From contig NZ_CAADXO010000079.1 in assembly GCF_900753045.1 (NCBI RefSeq), positions 1 through 7,841 on the forward strand: a stretch of 7,841 nucleotides of DNA. The letters are read 5' to 3'. A program made the translations under genes and the position numbers. Under the pieces are notes generated by a model. The model was not told the origin of the DNA. It was given only the letters and a program-made list of their open reading frames with translations, and did not search any database. This DNA is from an uncultured Phascolarctobacterium sp. Its GTDB lineage: Bacteria; Bacillota; Negativicutes; Acidaminococcales; Acidaminococcaceae. Numbering within the stretch: the stretch's first letter is position 1; each line of letters opens with the position of its first letter. Positions 5,834-7,841 of this stretch are shown piece after piece.

Positions 5834-7841
5834 ATGATTCAAGAAAAGTATGCTCCCCATGCTATTGAAGCTAAATGGCAAAAATACTGGGAAGAAAACA
5901 AAACCTTTAAAGTAGAGATGGATAAGGATAAACCTAAATCCTACGTTCTGGAAATGTTCCCCTATCCGTCCGGCAACCTGCATATGGGCCACGTTCGTAA
6001 CTACTCCATCGGCGACGTAATCGCACGTTTCCGCACCATGAAGGGCTTCAACGTTCTGCATCCGATGGGCTGGGACTCCTTTGGTATGCCTGCTGAAAAC
6101 GCTGCTATCAAACACAATATTCCGCCTAAAAAATGGACGCTGGAAAACATCGCTAACATGACTCGCCAACTGAAGGCTCTTGGTCTGTCCTACGATTGGG
6201 ACCGCGAGGTTACCACCTGCAAGGAAGATTATTACAAATGGACTCAATGGTTCTTTGAGCTGTTCTACAAACGCGGTCTGGCAGTTAAAAAGGAATCTGC
6301 TGTAAACTGGTGCGACACCTGTAACACCGTATTGGCTAACGAGCAGGTTATCGACGGCAAATGCTGGCGCTGCGACCATGAGGTTGTTAAAAAGGATCTG
6401 AGCCAATGGTTCTTCAAAATCACCGATTATGCTGATGAGCTGCTGAAGGATCTTGACCTGCTGCCGGGCTGGCCCGAGCGTGTAAAAACCATGCAGCACA
6501 ATTGGATCGGCCGCAGCGAAGGCTTGGAATTCTCCTTTGAAATTCCTGCACTGAACGATACCGTTGCTGTTTACACCACCCGTCCGGATACTGCTTACGG
6601 CGTAACCTTCATGGCTCTGGCTGCCGAGCATCCGCTGATTAAAAAGATTTGCGAAAACAATCCGAAGGCTGACGAAATCAATGCTTTCTGCGAGCGTGTA
6701 CGCAATCAGTCCGAAATTGAACGTACCTCCAGCGAATCCGAAAAAGAGGGCGTATTCACCGGCGTATACTGCATCAACCCGTTCACCGGCCGCAAGGTAG
6801 AAATCTGGGTAACCAACTATGTACTTTATGATTACGGTACCGGCGCTGTAATGGGCGTTCCTACCGGTGACCAACGTGACTGGATGTTTGCTGACAAATA
6901 CGGCATCGAAAAAATCGTTACCATCTGCCCGGTTGGCAAAGAGCTGAAGCTGGAAGAAATGACCTGCGCTTACGAAGAAAAAGAAGGCATGCTGGTTAAC
7001 TCCGGCGAATTCACCGGCATGGAAATGCACAAGGCTATGAGCGCTATCATGGATAAGGCTGAAGCTGAAGGCTTCGGTAAACGCCGTGTAAACTATCGTC
7101 TGCGCGATTGGCTGATCAGCCGTCAGCGTTATTGGGGCGCTCCGATTCCTATCATTTACTGCCCGCATTGCGGCGAGGTTCTGGTTCCGGAAGACCAACT
7201 GCCGGTTCGCCTGCCTGAGGACGTAAGCTTTACTGCCGGTGCTAAATCTCCGCTGGCAACTTCCGAAGAATTCGTTCACTGCAAATGCCCGAAATGCGGT
7301 GCTGACGCAACCCGCGAAACCGATACCATGGACACCTTCCTGTGCTCCTCCTGGTACTATCTGCGTTATACCGACGCACACAACGACAAGATGCCGTTTG
7401 ACAAGGAGCTCAATAACTATTGGGGTCCTGTAGACCAATATATCGGCGGTATTGAGCATGCTATTCTGCATCTGCTGTATTCCCGCTTCTTTGTAAAGGT
7501 TCTGCGTGACGCAGGCCTGGTTGATTACGATGAACCGTTCAGCAACCTGCTGACTCAGGGCATGGTAATCAAAGACGGTGCTAAGATGAGTAAATCTCTG
7601 GGCAACGTTGTTTCTCCGGAAGAAATTCTTTCCAAATACGGTGCCGATACCGCGCGTCTGTTCATCCTCTTTGCTGCTCCGCCTGAAAGAGAGCTGGAGT
7701 GGAGCGACCAGGGCGTTGAAGGCTCCTTCCGCTTCCTGAACCGTATCTGGCGTATTGTACAAGCTTTTGAAGCTGTTCTGGCACAAAATGTTACCAAATA
7801 CGATCACAGCAACCTGAGCGAAGCAGACAAGGACCTGCGTC
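5834..7841 (+). CDS. leuS: Leucyl-tRNA synthetase, 3' partial
   Basis: The frame opens at ATG 5834 and continues without a stop to the window edge: 669 codons of a protein usually about 800-880 long. It charges tRNA-Leu with leucine in the cytoplasm. Landmarks of a class Ia synthetase are PYPSGNLHMGH (HIGH motif H50-H53), the zinc-finger-like CDTC...CWRC insert, the CP1 editing domain with TTRPDT (248-253) and YGTGAVMGVPTGDQRD (334-349), a WLISRQRYWG core motif, a second CPHC...CPKC metal site, DTFLCSSWYYLRY, and GAKMSKSLGN (KMSKS 584-588). The tRNA-binding C-terminal region is cut off by the window. The start is set by GGGAGGT (5821-5827), 6 bases upstream; an ATG at 5829 is out of frame. 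The position equivalent to E. coli editing-site His341 is Gly345, while Thr253, Asp346 and Asp349 are kept. Codons favour GCT, GTA, AAA and GAA more than in uvrB, fitting high expression. Regulation is by the T-box above. Confidence 0.97.
   Translation, partial: MIQEKYAPHAIEAKWQKYWEENKTFKVEMDKDKPKSYVLEMFPYPSGNLHMGHVRNYSIGDVIARFRTMKGFNVLHPMGWDSFGMPAENAAIKHNIPPKKWTLENIANMTRQLKALGLSYDWDREVTTCKEDYYKWTQWFFELFYKRGLAVKKESAVNWCDTCNTVLANEQVIDGKCWRCDHEVVKKDLSQWFFKITDYADELLKDLDLLPGWPERVKTMQHNWIGRSEGLEFSFEIPALNDTVAVYTTRPDTAYGVTFMALAAEHPLIKKICENNPKADEINAFCERVRNQSEIERTSSESEKEGVFTGVYCINPFTGRKVEIWVTNYVLYDYGTGAVMGVPTGDQRDWMFADKYGIEKIVTICPVGKELKLEEMTCAYEEKEGMLVNSGEFTGMEMHKAMSAIMDKAEAEGFGKRRVNYRLRDWLISRQRYWGAPIPIIYCPHCGEVLVPEDQLPVRLPEDVSFTAGAKSPLATSEEFVHCKCPKCGADATRETDTMDTFLCSSWYYLRYTDAHNDKMPFDKELNNYWGPVDQYIGGIEHAILHLLYSRFFVKVLRDAGLVDYDEPFSNLLTQGMVIKDGAKMSKSLGNVVSPEEILSKYGADTARLFILFAAPPERELEWSDQGVEGSFRFLNRIWRIVQAFEAVLAQNVTKYDHSNLSEADKDLR

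Noticed and set aside
5741..7807. A 688-codon open frame on the minus strand
   Set aside because: It lies opposite leuS, whose + strand translation shows all LeuRS motifs. The minus frame has no recognisable domain, starts without a ribosome binding site, and runs through the T-box terminator. It is a by-product of leuS codon choice.

Overview
The window looks like chromosome of an anaerobic, low-to-mid GC Bacillota (Firmicutes). The Negativicutes or a related clostridial lineage is my best guess. The basis is a T-box riboswitch ahead of leuS, strong AGGAGG-type ribosome binding sites, a sigma-A type promoter, Rho-independent terminators, and a group 4 [NiFe]-hydrogenase / complex I-like module. 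Every supported gene lies on the + strand. I could not run a database search, so the taxon is inference.

Layout. (1) Positions 1-1452 are the 3' end of a membrane-hydrogenase (HycE/HyfG/Ech-like) operon: the C-terminal part of a catalytic large subunit, then a protein that fuses a two-cluster ferredoxin to the NuoB/HycG-like small subunit. The operon closes with a strong terminator (1464-1509). (2) Positions 1510-2169 hold a monocistronic GNAT acetyltransferase of the short ArgA-like type, with its own putative promoter, a leader inverted repeat and a terminator. (3) Positions 2268-3020 encode exodeoxyribonuclease III / AP endonuclease. (4) Positions 3021-3501 are a 480-bp AT-rich gap without a credible gene. 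It holds two tandem, diverged copies of a roughly 175-200 bp long-hairpin element with terminal inverted repeats, the most unusual structure in the window. (5) Positions 3502-5514 encode UvrB. (6) Positions 5531-5802 hold a near-consensus promoter and a T-box leader with an apparent CUC (Leu) specifier and a mutually exclusive antiterminator/terminator. (7) leuS starts at 5834 and runs off the right edge.

How the genes work together. The hydrogenase pair would form the electron-transfer and catalytic arm of a proton-reducing, energy-conserving membrane complex. ExoA and UvrB are both DNA-repair nuclease components (base excision and nucleotide excision). leuS is controlled by tRNA-Leu charging through the T-box. 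The acetyltransferase probably belongs to arginine or other amino-acid metabolism. No phage, CRISPR or defence system is visible. The unexplained content is the tandem hairpin elements, the ferredoxin/small-subunit fusion, and an altered residue in the LeuRS editing pocket.
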